Shown: positions 1-6,329 of the stretch, piece by piece
How the letters are laid out: each line of letters begins with the position of its first letter
Numbering within the stretch: the first letter of the stretch is position 1
The notes under the pieces: model-generated
Databases searched by the model: none
Told to the model about the DNA's origin: nothing
Seen by the model: the letters and a program-made list of their open reading frames with translations, nothing else
NCBI GenBank assembly: GCA_029005335.1
Contig: JAQXFT010000090.1
Span: 1-16,787 of the forward strand
Direction: 5' to 3'
DNA from: Oscillospiraceae bacterium
GTDB taxonomy: Bacteria > Bacillota > Clostridia > Oscillospirales > Ruminococcaceae
Length of the DNA stretch: 16,787 nt
Position numbers and translations under genes: made by a program

Positions 1-1
1 C

Positions 2-184
2 ATAAGCATTGAGGATATAAAAAATCAGATTAGTATTTCGTATATAGATATATCTCTTAACGATAAAGATGAATGTATTATTGAACTTTGCGGATATATG
101 AATAATAATATATCAGACCATATTGCTGAACATGGTATTACGGCATGTATAAACTGTACATCAGGCAAATTTGAATATTATTAA
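2..184 (+). CDS. C-terminal end of an unrecognised protein (5' end outside window)
   Basis: One reading frame is open from the window edge to a TAA at 182-184, giving the last 60 residues of a protein that starts upstream. The visible part is rich in Ile, Asn and Asp, has three Cys residues (IIELC, GITACINC) and ends KFEYY. There is no membrane segment and no motif I recognise. It is read in the same direction as the histidine phosphatase gene that starts 29 bases later, so the two may share a transcript. The frame and codon use (ATA, GAT, AAA rich) match the neighbouring real genes. The function is unknown. Confidence 0.6.
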   Translation: MSIEDIKNQISISYIDISLNDKDECIIELCGYMNNNISDHIAEHGITACINCTSGKFEYY

Positions 185-213
185 GGATAGTAATTAAGAA
201 AGGAAACTGAAAA

Positions 214-915
214 ATGAAACTTATTATCATAAGACACGGCGACCCCGATTATACTGTCGATTCTCTTACTCCGACAGGCTGGAAAGAGGCTGAACTGCTT
301 TCAGAAAGAATTTCCGGTATGAATATAAAAGATTTTTACGTTTCACCGCTTGGGCGTGCAAGGGATACAGCCTCATGCACACTTGAAAAGTGCGGACGCA
401 CTGCAAAGGTTCTTGAATGGTTGAGAGAATTTGATATAAAAATAGATGACCGCCCTGTAACATGGGATATGCTCCCTGCTGAATGGACTGCAATTCCGGA
501 ATATTATGATAAAAATAAATGGTATGAAGTTCCGGATATGAAAAATGCCGGAATGAAATCCGGCATAGATGAGGTAAATAACGGTCTTGATGAAATTCTT
601 GAAAATCATGGATATAAACGTGAGGGAAATATATACCGTGCAGTAAATCCCAATGAAGATACTATTGCATTTTTCTGTCATTTCGGGGTACAGTGCGTTA
701 TGCTCGGACATCTTCTGGGAATCTCTCCAATGGTGTTGTGGCATGGATTTATAGCACCGCCTGCATCTGTAACAACTCTGATTACTGAGGAAAGGCGTGA
801 GGGAAAGGCATATTTCAGATTAAATTCATTCGGAGATACTTCGCATCTTGAAAATCCTTCATTTGCAGGAAGATTCTGCGAAATGTATTCAAATGAAAGT
901 CAGCGTCATGACTGA
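214..915 (+). CDS. Histidine phosphatase family protein (phosphoglycerate mutase-like)
   Basis: This is a 233-aa soluble protein of the histidine phosphatase superfamily. The RHG signature is at residues 7-9, where His8 is expected to carry the phosphate. SPLGRARDTA at 44-53 supplies the conserved Arg pocket, and CHFG at 155-158 holds the second catalytic His (His156). Such proteins remove phosphate from small metabolites or, in some members, from proteins; the substrate cannot be read from sequence. About 65 residues between the Arg pocket and the second His form an insertion rich in Trp, Tyr and Asn that probably makes a substrate lid. The ATG is chosen for the AAAGGA ribosome site 8-9 bases upstream. 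The preceding gene ends 29 bases before it, so co-transcription is likely. The family call is secure; an assignment to cobalamin synthesis (CobC) or glycolysis (GpmB) would be guesswork. Confidence 0.85.
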   Translation: MKLIIIRHGDPDYTVDSLTPTGWKEAELLSERISGMNIKDFYVSPLGRARDTASCTLEKCGRTAKVLEWLREFDIKIDDRPVTWDMLPAEWTAIPEYYDKNKWYEVPDMKNAGMKSGIDEVNNGLDEILENHGYKREGNIYRAVNPNEDTIAFFCHFGVQCVMLGHLLGISPMVLWHGFIAPPASVTTLITEERREGKAYFRLNSFGDTSHLENPSFAGRFCEMYSNESQRHD

Positions 916-920
916 AAAAT

Positions 921-1079
921 TTATTTCTTTTTGCTGTGGCACTGTCCCGAATAAGGACAGCTTCCACAGCTACAGCTACATGAGGATTTCCCCTTTTTTT
1001 TATCTTTAATCATTTTTGCAATAGTCAGAGCGACTACTGCAAAAAGCACAAATCCGACTATTATAGTACCGATTGACAT
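921..1079 (-). CDS. Small FeoB-associated Cys-rich membrane protein
   Basis: This is a 52-aa protein too short for many gene callers. Residues 4-22 form one hydrophobic helix (IGTIIVGFVLFAVVALTIA). A Lys-rich stretch follows (KMIKDKKKGK), then a Cys-rich tail with CSCSCGSC, a further Cys (SGQC) and a final HSKKK, giving six Cys in about 15 residues. This layout is that of the FeoB-associated Cys-rich membrane proteins found beside ferrous iron transporters in Firmicutes. The exact role is unknown; metal binding at the inner face of the membrane is the usual guess. A strong CAGGAGG ribosome site lies 4-5 bases before the ATG, which supports the gene. No feoA or feoB is visible here, so it is an orphan in this window. 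It is divergent from the YbaK gene. Confidence 0.8.
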   Translation of the reverse strand: MSIGTIIVGFVLFAVVALTIAKMIKDKKKGKSSCSCSCGSCPYSGQCHSKKK

Positions 1080-1109
1080 AATTCCTCCTGTATCGACATG
1101 AATTGCCTG

Positions 1110-1138
1110 TTGACTTTTATCTGAAAAAATATTATAAT
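1110..1138 (+). promoter_or_regulatory. Sigma-A type promoter of the YbaK-like gene
   Basis: TTGACT at 1110-1115 and a perfect TATAAT at 1133-1138 are separated by 17 bases. Transcription would start near 1145, about 24 bases before the ATG at 1169. The reverse strand of the same AT-rich core also contains TATAAT (1131-1136), which could serve the divergent Cys-rich gene, but no good -35 element is seen in that direction. Confidence 0.8.
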
Positions 1139-1168
1139 AGTTGAAAAAATGAAAGACGGTAAATTTTT

Positions 1169-1660
1169 ATGGCTAAAGAATTAAAGACAAATGCAATGCG
1201 TATGCTTGACAAGCTTAAAATAAAGTATACTTTTAACACATATCAGTGTGATGAATTTATAGACGGTATTCATATTGCGGATATGCTTGGTCAGCCTTAT
1301 GAAAAAAGCTTTAAAACTATAGTATGCTCCGGAAAAAGCGGAGAATATTTTGTATTTGTACTTCCGATAGATAAAAATATAGATTTGAAAAAGGCATCAA
1401 AATCCGTAGGTGAAAAATCAGTTGAGCTTCTTCATGTAAAGGATATAAACAAGGTGACGGGATATATAAGAGGAGGCTGTACTCCGATAGGTATGAAAAA
1501 GCAGTATAAAACTGTCATACATAAGAGTGCGGAAGCCTTTGATGAAATTATTATAAGCGGAGGAAAAATAGGAGTGCAGATTTTTATAAATCCTGATGAC
1601 CTTTGTCGGGTTGTAAACGGAAAATTTGAAGATATAACAGCTGACGAACATATATTATAA
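1169..1660 (+). CDS. ybaK: YbaK/EbsC-type Cys-tRNA(Pro) deacylase
   Basis: This 163-aa protein has the full length of the YbaK/ProX editing family. Members hydrolyse Cys-tRNA(Pro) made by mistake by prolyl-tRNA synthetase, acting in trans in the cytoplasm. The catalytic Lys is expected at Lys49 in the motif SFKTIV, and the signature GYIRGGCTPIGMKK lies at 98-111. The C-terminal half has the family pattern GGKIGVQIFINPDDL followed by a short acidic end. The start is the ATG 24 bases after the predicted transcription start; the ribosome site is weak (AAAGACGG, with a long spacer). The gene appears to be transcribed alone. A distinction from a Cys-tRNA(Cys)-editing or Ala-editing homologue cannot be made, but the GYIRGG motif favours YbaK proper. 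Confidence 0.9.
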   Translation: MAKELKTNAMRMLDKLKIKYTFNTYQCDEFIDGIHIADMLGQPYEKSFKTIVCSGKSGEYFVFVLPIDKNIDLKKASKSVGEKSVELLHVKDINKVTGYIRGGCTPIGMKKQYKTVIHKSAEAFDEIIISGGKIGVQIFINPDDLCRVVNGKFEDITADEHIL

Positions 1661-1676
1661 TTTTTAAGAATCCTCG

Positions 1677-1697
1677 GAGGGACACATTGTGTCCCTC
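1677..1697. repeat. Perfect 10-bp inverted repeat between convergent genes
   Basis: GAGGGACACA at 1677-1686 and its exact reverse complement TGTGTCCCTC at 1688-1697 flank a single T. As RNA it would fold into a strong GC-rich hairpin with an effective loop of 3-5 bases. It lies between the ends of the YbaK-like gene and the convergent sugar transferase gene, where a terminator is expected. However, no run of T follows on either strand, so intrinsic termination in the classic form is doubtful. An AT-rich stretch without genes follows up to 1790. Confidence 0.5.
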
Positions 1698-1790
1698 TCT
1701 GTCGGAAAAAATGATTTTCGTCTTGTTTTCACAAAAGCATAATAATATATACATAATATAAATATAATATATATAATGGGATTATTTCAA

Positions 1791-2594
1791 TTATTTTGCA
1801 CCTTTACCCTTTATGACTACTATTGCAGTGCGAATCATCAAATTAAAATCGAGCTTGAGGGAGCGTTCCTTTATGTATCTGATATCGGATTCGACCCATT
1901 TGTCAAATTCCATATCACTTCTGCCCTCGCACTGACATATACATGAAAGACCGCCCTTGACGAGAAGACGTTCCATCTGATGAGGAGTATAAAGAACTAC
2001 TTCTCTTGGCAGAGGCGGACGGGGGCCTATGATAGACATATCACCTTTGAGAACGTTCCAGAACTGCGGAAGCTCATCTATAGAGGTCTTACGAATAAAA
2101 TGTCCTATTTTGGTAATTCTGGGGTCATTGTCGCTTTTAAAGGCAAGTCCGTCGGTTGCATTTGATTTCTGAACCTCAGCAAATTTTTCCTCAGCGTCCA
2201 TGCACATTGAACGGAATTTATACATTCTGAATGGCTTTCCGTTTTCGGTAAGCCTTATCTGTGAAAAAATCGGATTGCCTTTGTCGTTGAGATATATGGC
2301 AAGTGCGACTGCTCCCATAGGAATTATAAGTATTGCAAGAGCTGCTCCCGAAATGATTATATCAAATGTTCTTTTAATTATTTTGTAGGCTTTTCCGCCT
2401 GCGGGCTTTAATTTGCTGTATCTGAGTGTTTCTCTTATTCCCTGACAGAGAAGCTCCAGAGAATGTTTGTCAAAATTAAGAATAGGATATTCTGTTATAC
2501 CCTCCTTATTTTTTCCCATTGAATCGAGTGTTATTCTTGTCACTAATTCTTCTGTTATGCTGTTGAAATCGTTTCCGGTATTATTTTTTGACAT
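1791..2594 (-). CDS. Undecaprenyl-phosphate sugar-1-phosphate transferase (bacterial sugar transferase family)
   Basis: A 267-aa small monotopic phosphoglycosyl transferase. It moves a sugar-1-phosphate from a nucleotide sugar onto undecaprenyl phosphate at the inner face of the membrane, the first step in building a polysaccharide or glycan unit. Family motifs appear in order: KRTFDI at 74-79, followed by the re-entrant hydrophobic helix (about 80-102); KFRSM at 126-130; the catalytic Asp-Glu pair in DELPQ at 173-177; and GPRPPLPRE at 190-198. The end KWVESDIRYIKERSLKLDFNLMIRT is typical. The N-terminal 70 residues are soluble and not recognised; the large multi-helix domain of WbaP-type enzymes is absent. 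A GGAGG ribosome site sits before the ATG. It stands alone, with no other glycan genes nearby, so the sugar and product are unknown. Confidence 0.9.
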   Translation of the reverse strand: MSKNNTGNDFNSITEELVTRITLDSMGKNKEGITEYPILNFDKHSLELLCQGIRETLRYSKLKPAGGKAYKIIKRTFDIIISGAALAILIIPMGAVALAIYLNDKGNPIFSQIRLTENGKPFRMYKFRSMCMDAEEKFAEVQKSNATDGLAFKSDNDPRITKIGHFIRKTSIDELPQFWNVLKGDMSIIGPRPPLPREVVLYTPHQMERLLVKGGLSCICQCEGRSDMEFDKWVESDIRYIKERSLKLDFNLMIRTAIVVIKGKGAK

Positions 2595-2645
2595 ATAATT
2601 ACCTCCTGCAATTAGTATTATATACAGGTTAATGCTGTGATATTA

Positions 2646-2674
2646 ATTATATACTATTTTCAAAAATAAGTCAA
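2646..2674 (-). promoter_or_regulatory. Sigma-A type promoter of the sugar transferase gene
   Basis: On the minus strand, TTGACT (2669-2674) and TATAAT (2646-2651) are separated by 17 bases. This places the transcription start about 45 bases before the start codon. The leader carries the CAGGAGG ribosome site. Both elements are consensus or nearly so. Confidence 0.8.
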
Positions 2675-2744
2675 ATGCCTTTCCGGAATCGGTTTAACGC
2701 TGAAAAATTTTTGGTGAATACTAATAAATCTGTATATATGCAAT

Positions 2745-2759
2745 TGTGAAATATTCACA
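2745..2759. promoter_or_regulatory. Palindrome TGTGAA-ATA-TTCACA, possible operator
   Basis: A perfect 6+6 inverted repeat with a 3-base centre lies in the roughly 300-base gap between the divergent sugar transferase and NYN genes. Its size and symmetry fit a dimeric regulator site. It is about 140 bases before the NYN start and upstream of the transferase promoter. The remaining part of the gap is AT-rich with no gene. A TATAAT at 2820-2825 could be the -10 element of the NYN gene but has no good -35. Confidence 0.35.
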
Positions 2760-2836
2760 TATAACTGAGAGCTGTTGCAATTATTGTTAAAGTGCCATGA
2801 ATAAAAATAAAGATATATATATAATCAGGAGAGATT

Positions 2837-2850
2837 TTTCTCCGGAGAAA
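2837..2850. repeat. 14-bp perfect palindrome in the NYN gene leader
   Basis: TTTCTCCGGAGAAA is a perfect palindrome 46 bases before the chosen start of the NYN gene, and just downstream of a TATAAT at 2820-2825. It may be an operator. As RNA it could form only a short hairpin because the centre has no loop, so a DNA-binding role is more likely. The nearby TCCGGA at 2850-2855 repeats part of it. Confidence 0.35.
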
Positions 2851-2895
2851 TCCGGATTAAAATAAATAAGAAAAATAATGAAAGGAATCAGACAA

Positions 2896-4224
2896 ATGAC
2901 GGTTGATACTAAGGATTTGGTTGCAACGGTCTCCTATCTTATAGGAGTACGTAAGCACATAATTAAACAATGCTATGATGATGAATGTCATGAGCTTCTT
3001 GAAAAGCTTTATCAGGACAGAGATGCAACAGTTATACGATATCTCTGTAAGCTGAGGACTGTTCTTATGCAGAAATTCAAGAAGACTGATGATGCTATGA
3101 GATTTAATCTTCAGAATCTCAACAGAATTGAATGGTATGACCAGGATAATATTAAAAAGCTTGAGGAATGGGGCTATCCTATTATTCATACAAATTATCG
3201 TTCTGAAAAATATATGCTGGATTTTACAAGAATGATAAATGAAAATATTGATAAGTGTGCGCGTCTTTTTCACGACTGGATAAACTGGGACTACATAAAA
3301 GATTTGTTTGTCATACCGAAATACACAAAGCCCAATGTTATAAAGGGTGAATTTGAAAAATATATGAGTCATATCGAATATTATCCCTTTCAGGTATACA
3401 TTCACTGGGAGCCTAAGGATTATGGAAGTATTCTTTATACGGACGGAAAATTTTTAAGTGTTATATATGGTATGCACGGCGATTATTTTCAGGACAGAAG
3501 TAAATTCAAAGATGCTCATGATGAAACAAAGGATAATATCTATGATTTTATAAACAAAAGCTTTAAATGCGAGATTGTAGTTGATTGTGAAAATTCAGAT
3601 GTATACAAGCTCTATGGAGTTCTTAAAAATCTGAATCAGGACGAATTGTCAAAGATTGACAAGATTATATTATATGATGACTATCATACAACAAGTGGCT
3701 GGGACTGGCTTGAAAAATTCATTAAAATTCCCGTTGAACATGTTGAGGTATCAAGAGTAACCGACCATAAATCCCTTGTGGATATCCAGATGACTGCCGG
3801 AGTATGCCGTGATTATTACCAGAATAATATAACTTCATTTATACTTGTTTCGAGCGATTCCGATTACTGGGGGCTTATTTCATCGCTTCCGGACGCTTCA
3901 TTTCTTGTAATGTATGAGTATTCAAAATGTGGTCAGGCGATAAAAGATGCACTTTCAGACCGTGATATATATTACTGTTCGATAGATGATTTCTGTACCG
4001 GCAATACGGAAGAGCTGAAAAAAGCTGTGCTTTTTGATGAACTTGAAAAATATATTCCCAATATACTCAACTACAATGGAAAGGAGCTTGCACGTAAGAT
4101 TTATGCTGATTCAAAGATTAGTGCTACTGAAAAAGAAATGGAGGTTTTCTATAACAAATATATAAAAACCTTACGCCTTAAAATAGATACTGACGGTAAT
4201 TTCAGCATAGAGATAGACAAATAG
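2896..4224 (+). CDS. NYN/PIN-fold nuclease-like protein with unrecognised N-terminal half
   Basis: A soluble protein of 442 aa from the start used here. The C-terminal half carries an NYN (PIN-like, metal-dependent RNase) pattern: VVDCENS with Asp230, DHKSLVDIQMT with Asp290, Lys292 and Asp296, and ILVSSDSDYWGLI with Asp321 and Asp323, followed by a predicted alternating strand-helix end. These acidic residues match the metal site of the fold, so it is probably active on RNA. Residues 1-225 are rich in charged and aromatic residues and match no family I know. An in-frame ATG exists at 2878, but it has no ribosome site, whereas AAAGGA at 2881-2886 sits 9 bases before the ATG at 2896, so the later start is preferred. 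The gene is monocistronic and ends at a strong terminator. Its target is unknown. Confidence 0.75.
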   Translation: MTVDTKDLVATVSYLIGVRKHIIKQCYDDECHELLEKLYQDRDATVIRYLCKLRTVLMQKFKKTDDAMRFNLQNLNRIEWYDQDNIKKLEEWGYPIIHTNYRSEKYMLDFTRMINENIDKCARLFHDWINWDYIKDLFVIPKYTKPNVIKGEFEKYMSHIEYYPFQVYIHWEPKDYGSILYTDGKFLSVIYGMHGDYFQDRSKFKDAHDETKDNIYDFINKSFKCEIVVDCENSDVYKLYGVLKNLNQDELSKIDKIILYDDYHTTSGWDWLEKFIKIPVEHVEVSRVTDHKSLVDIQMTAGVCRDYYQNNITSFILVSSDSDYWGLISSLPDASFLVMYEYSKCGQAIKDALSDRDIYYCSIDDFCTGNTEELKKAVLFDELEKYIPNILNYNGKELARKIYADSKISATEKEMEVFYNKYIKTLRLKIDTDGNFSIEIDK

Positions 4225-4262
4225 TAAATTCTTGCAGAACTGATTTATAAATTATGTTTTAT

Positions 4263-4313
4263 TCCGGAGGGTGAATCTGATTTTTTTCGGATTCACCCTT
4301 CCGGATTTTTTTT
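4263..4313 (+). terminator. Intrinsic terminator after the NYN gene
   Basis: The left arm at 4263-4277 (TCCGGAGGGTGAATC) pairs with the right arm at 4290-4305 with a single bulged base. The loop is about 12 bases, and eight T residues follow at 4306-4313. It lies 38 bases after the NYN stop and separates that gene from the HPr gene. Confidence 0.92.
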
Positions 4314-4314
4314 G

Positions 4315-4343
4315 CCTGAAATTAAATAATTCCTGAAATTCAG
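4315..4343. promoter_or_regulatory. Direct repeat of CCTGAAATT upstream of HPr
   Basis: CCTGAAATT occurs at 4315-4323 and again at 4332-4340, 17 bases apart. The second copy is part of a 5+1+5 palindrome CTGAA-A-TTCAG (4333-4343). It lies about 60-85 bases before the HPr start, in the expected promoter area. No good -35/-10 pair was found (GATAAT at 4346-4351 is the best -10). It may be a regulator site, but chance cannot be excluded. Confidence 0.3.
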
Positions 4344-4402
4344 CAGATAATACAGAAAGGGCGGAATGCTTTAATTTTTATGAGATAAAAGGAGAATCAT
4401 AT

Positions 4403-4660
4403 ATGAAAAAATTCAGTTATAAGATTAAAGATGAGGCAGGAATACACGCCAGACCAGCCGGACTGCTTGTAAAGACAGCCGGAAAATTCCAGTCTGAAAT
4501 AAAGCTTTTATGCGGTGACAAATCAGCAGATGCTAAAAGGCTTTTTGCAGTAATGGGTATGGGAGTAAAATATAATTCTGATGTTACAGTTACGGCTGAA
4601 GGCACTGATGAGGAGATTGCCGTATCGGAGCTTGAAAGCTTCTTTGAAGAAAATCTTTGA
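4403..4660 (+). CDS. ptsH: HPr-like phosphocarrier protein with Arg at the Ser46 position
   Basis: An 85-aa protein of normal HPr length. The active-site motif GIHARPAG at 13-20 contains His15, which takes phosphate from Enzyme I. The region that holds regulatory Ser46 in Gram-positive HPr (KSIMGVM in Bacillus) reads KRLFAVM here, so residue 46 is Arg. HPr kinase could therefore not phosphorylate it there, and the classical CcpA corepressor role seems excluded. The AAAAGGAG ribosome site is well placed. Enzyme I follows after 15 bases, so the two are surely one operon. No EII permease is present. The pair may serve a regulatory relay, or supply distant permeases. A specialised HPr homologue alongside a second, canonical copy elsewhere in the genome is possible. 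Confidence 0.88.
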   Translation: MKKFSYKIKDEAGIHARPAGLLVKTAGKFQSEIKLLCGDKSADAKRLFAVMGMGVKYNSDVTVTAEGTDEEIAVSELESFFEENL

Positions 4661-4675
4661 ATCCGGAGGCTTTTT

Positions 4676-6313
4676 ATGGAGATTTTCAGCGGAAAAGGTG
4701 TGTGTGGCGGAATAGCTTCAGGAAGTCTGAAAATTATAGGCAACAACGAAATTCAGGTCAGAAAAATACATTCAAATGATACCGAATCAGAAATAAAACG
4801 TTTTGAAGATGCCAGAAAAAAAGCGTTATCAGAGCTTAAAACGCTTTGCGGAAAGAATTATGGCAGTACAGAAGAAGCTATATTTGAAATTCACTGCATG
4901 ATGATTGATGACAGTGACTATATAGAATCCGTTGAGAATATAATCAGAACTCAGTCAGCCAATGCAGAGTATGCCGTATTTCTGACCGGACAACGTTTTT
5001 CAGATATCTTTGCTGAGATGGACGACGATTATATGAAAGCACGTTCAGCAGATGTAAAAGATATATCAGAAAGGCTTATCAGAATCCTGACCGGAAAAAA
5101 CAATGATAAAAATTTTCTTACCGATAAATGCATTATACTTGCTGAGGATTTAGTTCCCAGTCAGACAATACAGCTTGACAAGGAAAAGGTGCTTGCATTT
5201 GTAACAGTCCATGGTTCAGCAAATTCACATACTGCTATACTTGCAAGAGCTATGAATATACCGTCAATAGTTGGCTGTAAGATAAATACGGACAGTTCTC
5301 TTGATGGAAAAACTGCAGTTGTGGACGGCTATACAGGAAAGCTGTATATTGAGCCTGATGAAAAAACACTTTCTGAACTGCTTGAACGTCAGAGACAGGA
5401 CGGAGAAAAACAAAAGCTTCTTTTTGATTTAAAGGGCAAGGACAGCGTTACCATAGACGGAAAAAAAATAAAGCTGTATGCAAATATAGGAAGTCTGAGT
5501 GATTTGGAATCCGTATTTATAAATGATGCCGGCGGTATAGGTTTATTCCGGTCTGAATTTATATATCTGGAAAGAGATAATTTTCCTGATGAGGAAGAAC
5601 AGTTCAGAATATACAAAAAAGTTGCCGAAGCTATGGCAGGAAAAAAGGTGATTATCCGTACTCTTGATATAGGAGCGGATAAGCAGGCGGATTATTTTAA
5701 TCTGGAAAAGGAAGAAAATCCGGCAATGGGATTCCGGGCAGTAAGAATATGCCTGTCTCAGCCTGATATATTCAGAACGCAGCTAAGGGCGATACTGAGG
5801 GCAGGAGTATTCGGAAATGTGAGTATTATGTATCCTATGATAACATCTCTCTGGGAGATAAAACGCATAAAGGAGATAGTAAATGATGTCAAAAGGGAGC
5901 TTTCTGATGAAAAGAAAGCCTTTGCAGATATAGAACAGGGAATCATGATAGAGACTCCGGCAGCAGTGATGATAAGTGATATGCTTGCCGAAGAAGCAGA
6001 TTTTTTCAGCATAGGAACTAATGACCTGACACAATATACTCTTGCCGTTGACCGTCAGAATGAAAAAACAGATGATTTTTATGACCCTCATCACCCAGCC
6101 ATAATAAGAATGATTCAGCAGGTGATAGACAATGCACATTCAGCCGGAATATGGGCGGGCATATGCGGAGAGCTGGGAGCTGATACTTCTCTTACGGAGA
6201 CACTTCTTAAAATGGGCATAGATGAATTATCCGTATCTCCGTCAGAGATATTAAAGGTACGCAAATGCATAAGGGAAACAAATCTCAGTATAAAGAAAAA
6301 AGAGCGGTATTAA
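4676..6313 (+). CDS. ptsI: PTS Enzyme I (phosphoenolpyruvate-protein phosphotransferase)
   Basis: A 545-aa protein, slightly shorter than the usual 570 or so. It takes phosphate from PEP onto a His and passes it to HPr. The N-terminal HPr-binding and phospho-His domain covers about 1-225, with His185 in GSANSHTAILARAMNIPSIVG; the usual GGxTSH reads GSANSH, a variant. The PEP-binding barrel follows: GIGLFRSEF, RTLDIGADK, NPAMGFRAVRICL, GIMIETPAAV, FSIGTNDLTQYTLAVDR, and GICGELGAD with the catalytic Cys497. All the key catalytic residues I can place are present. The GGAGG ribosome site is 7 bases before the ATG. It is translated directly after HPr. The gene ends within a terminator shared with the convergent gene. 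The confident call is Enzyme I; its sugar partner, if any, is elsewhere. Confidence 0.93.
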   Translation: MEIFSGKGVCGGIASGSLKIIGNNEIQVRKIHSNDTESEIKRFEDARKKALSELKTLCGKNYGSTEEAIFEIHCMMIDDSDYIESVENIIRTQSANAEYAVFLTGQRFSDIFAEMDDDYMKARSADVKDISERLIRILTGKNNDKNFLTDKCIILAEDLVPSQTIQLDKEKVLAFVTVHGSANSHTAILARAMNIPSIVGCKINTDSSLDGKTAVVDGYTGKLYIEPDEKTLSELLERQRQDGEKQKLLFDLKGKDSVTIDGKKIKLYANIGSLSDLESVFINDAGGIGLFRSEFIYLERDNFPDEEEQFRIYKKVAEAMAGKKVIIRTLDIGADKQADYFNLEKEENPAMGFRAVRICLSQPDIFRTQLRAILRAGVFGNVSIMYPMITSLWEIKRIKEIVNDVKRELSDEKKAFADIEQGIMIETPAAVMISDMLAEEADFFSIGTNDLTQYTLAVDRQNEKTDDFYDPHHPAIIRMIQQVIDNAHSAGIWAGICGELGADTSLTETLLKMGIDELSVSPSEILKVRKCIRETNLSIKKKERY

Positions 6314-6329
6314 AACCGCTCTTATTTTT
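6292..6329. terminator. Bidirectional terminator between ptsI and LRR gene
   Basis: A 9-bp stem (AAGAGCGGT at 6300-6308, ACCGCTCTT at 6315-6323) with a 6-base loop overlaps the ends of two convergent genes. On the plus strand TATTTTT follows. On the minus strand TTTT, C, TTTA follows. It therefore can stop transcription from both sides, and both stop codons (6311-6313 and 6322-6324) lie inside it. Confidence 0.88.

Noticed and set aside
933..970. Hairpin GCTGTGG...CCACAGC as a terminator of the histidine phosphatase gene
   Set aside because: It lies inside the coding end of the small Cys-rich protein, and no T-run directly follows; the pairing comes from repeated Cys/Ser codons.
1735..1790. 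AT-rich stretch as a possible origin or repeat array
   Set aside because: It is only short TA-rich low-complexity sequence, with no DnaA-box cluster or regular repeat unit.
2857..3405. 182-aa minus-strand open frame inside the NYN gene
   Set aside because: It is an antisense shadow with hydrophobic low-quality sequence and no ribosome site, opposite a clear coding frame.
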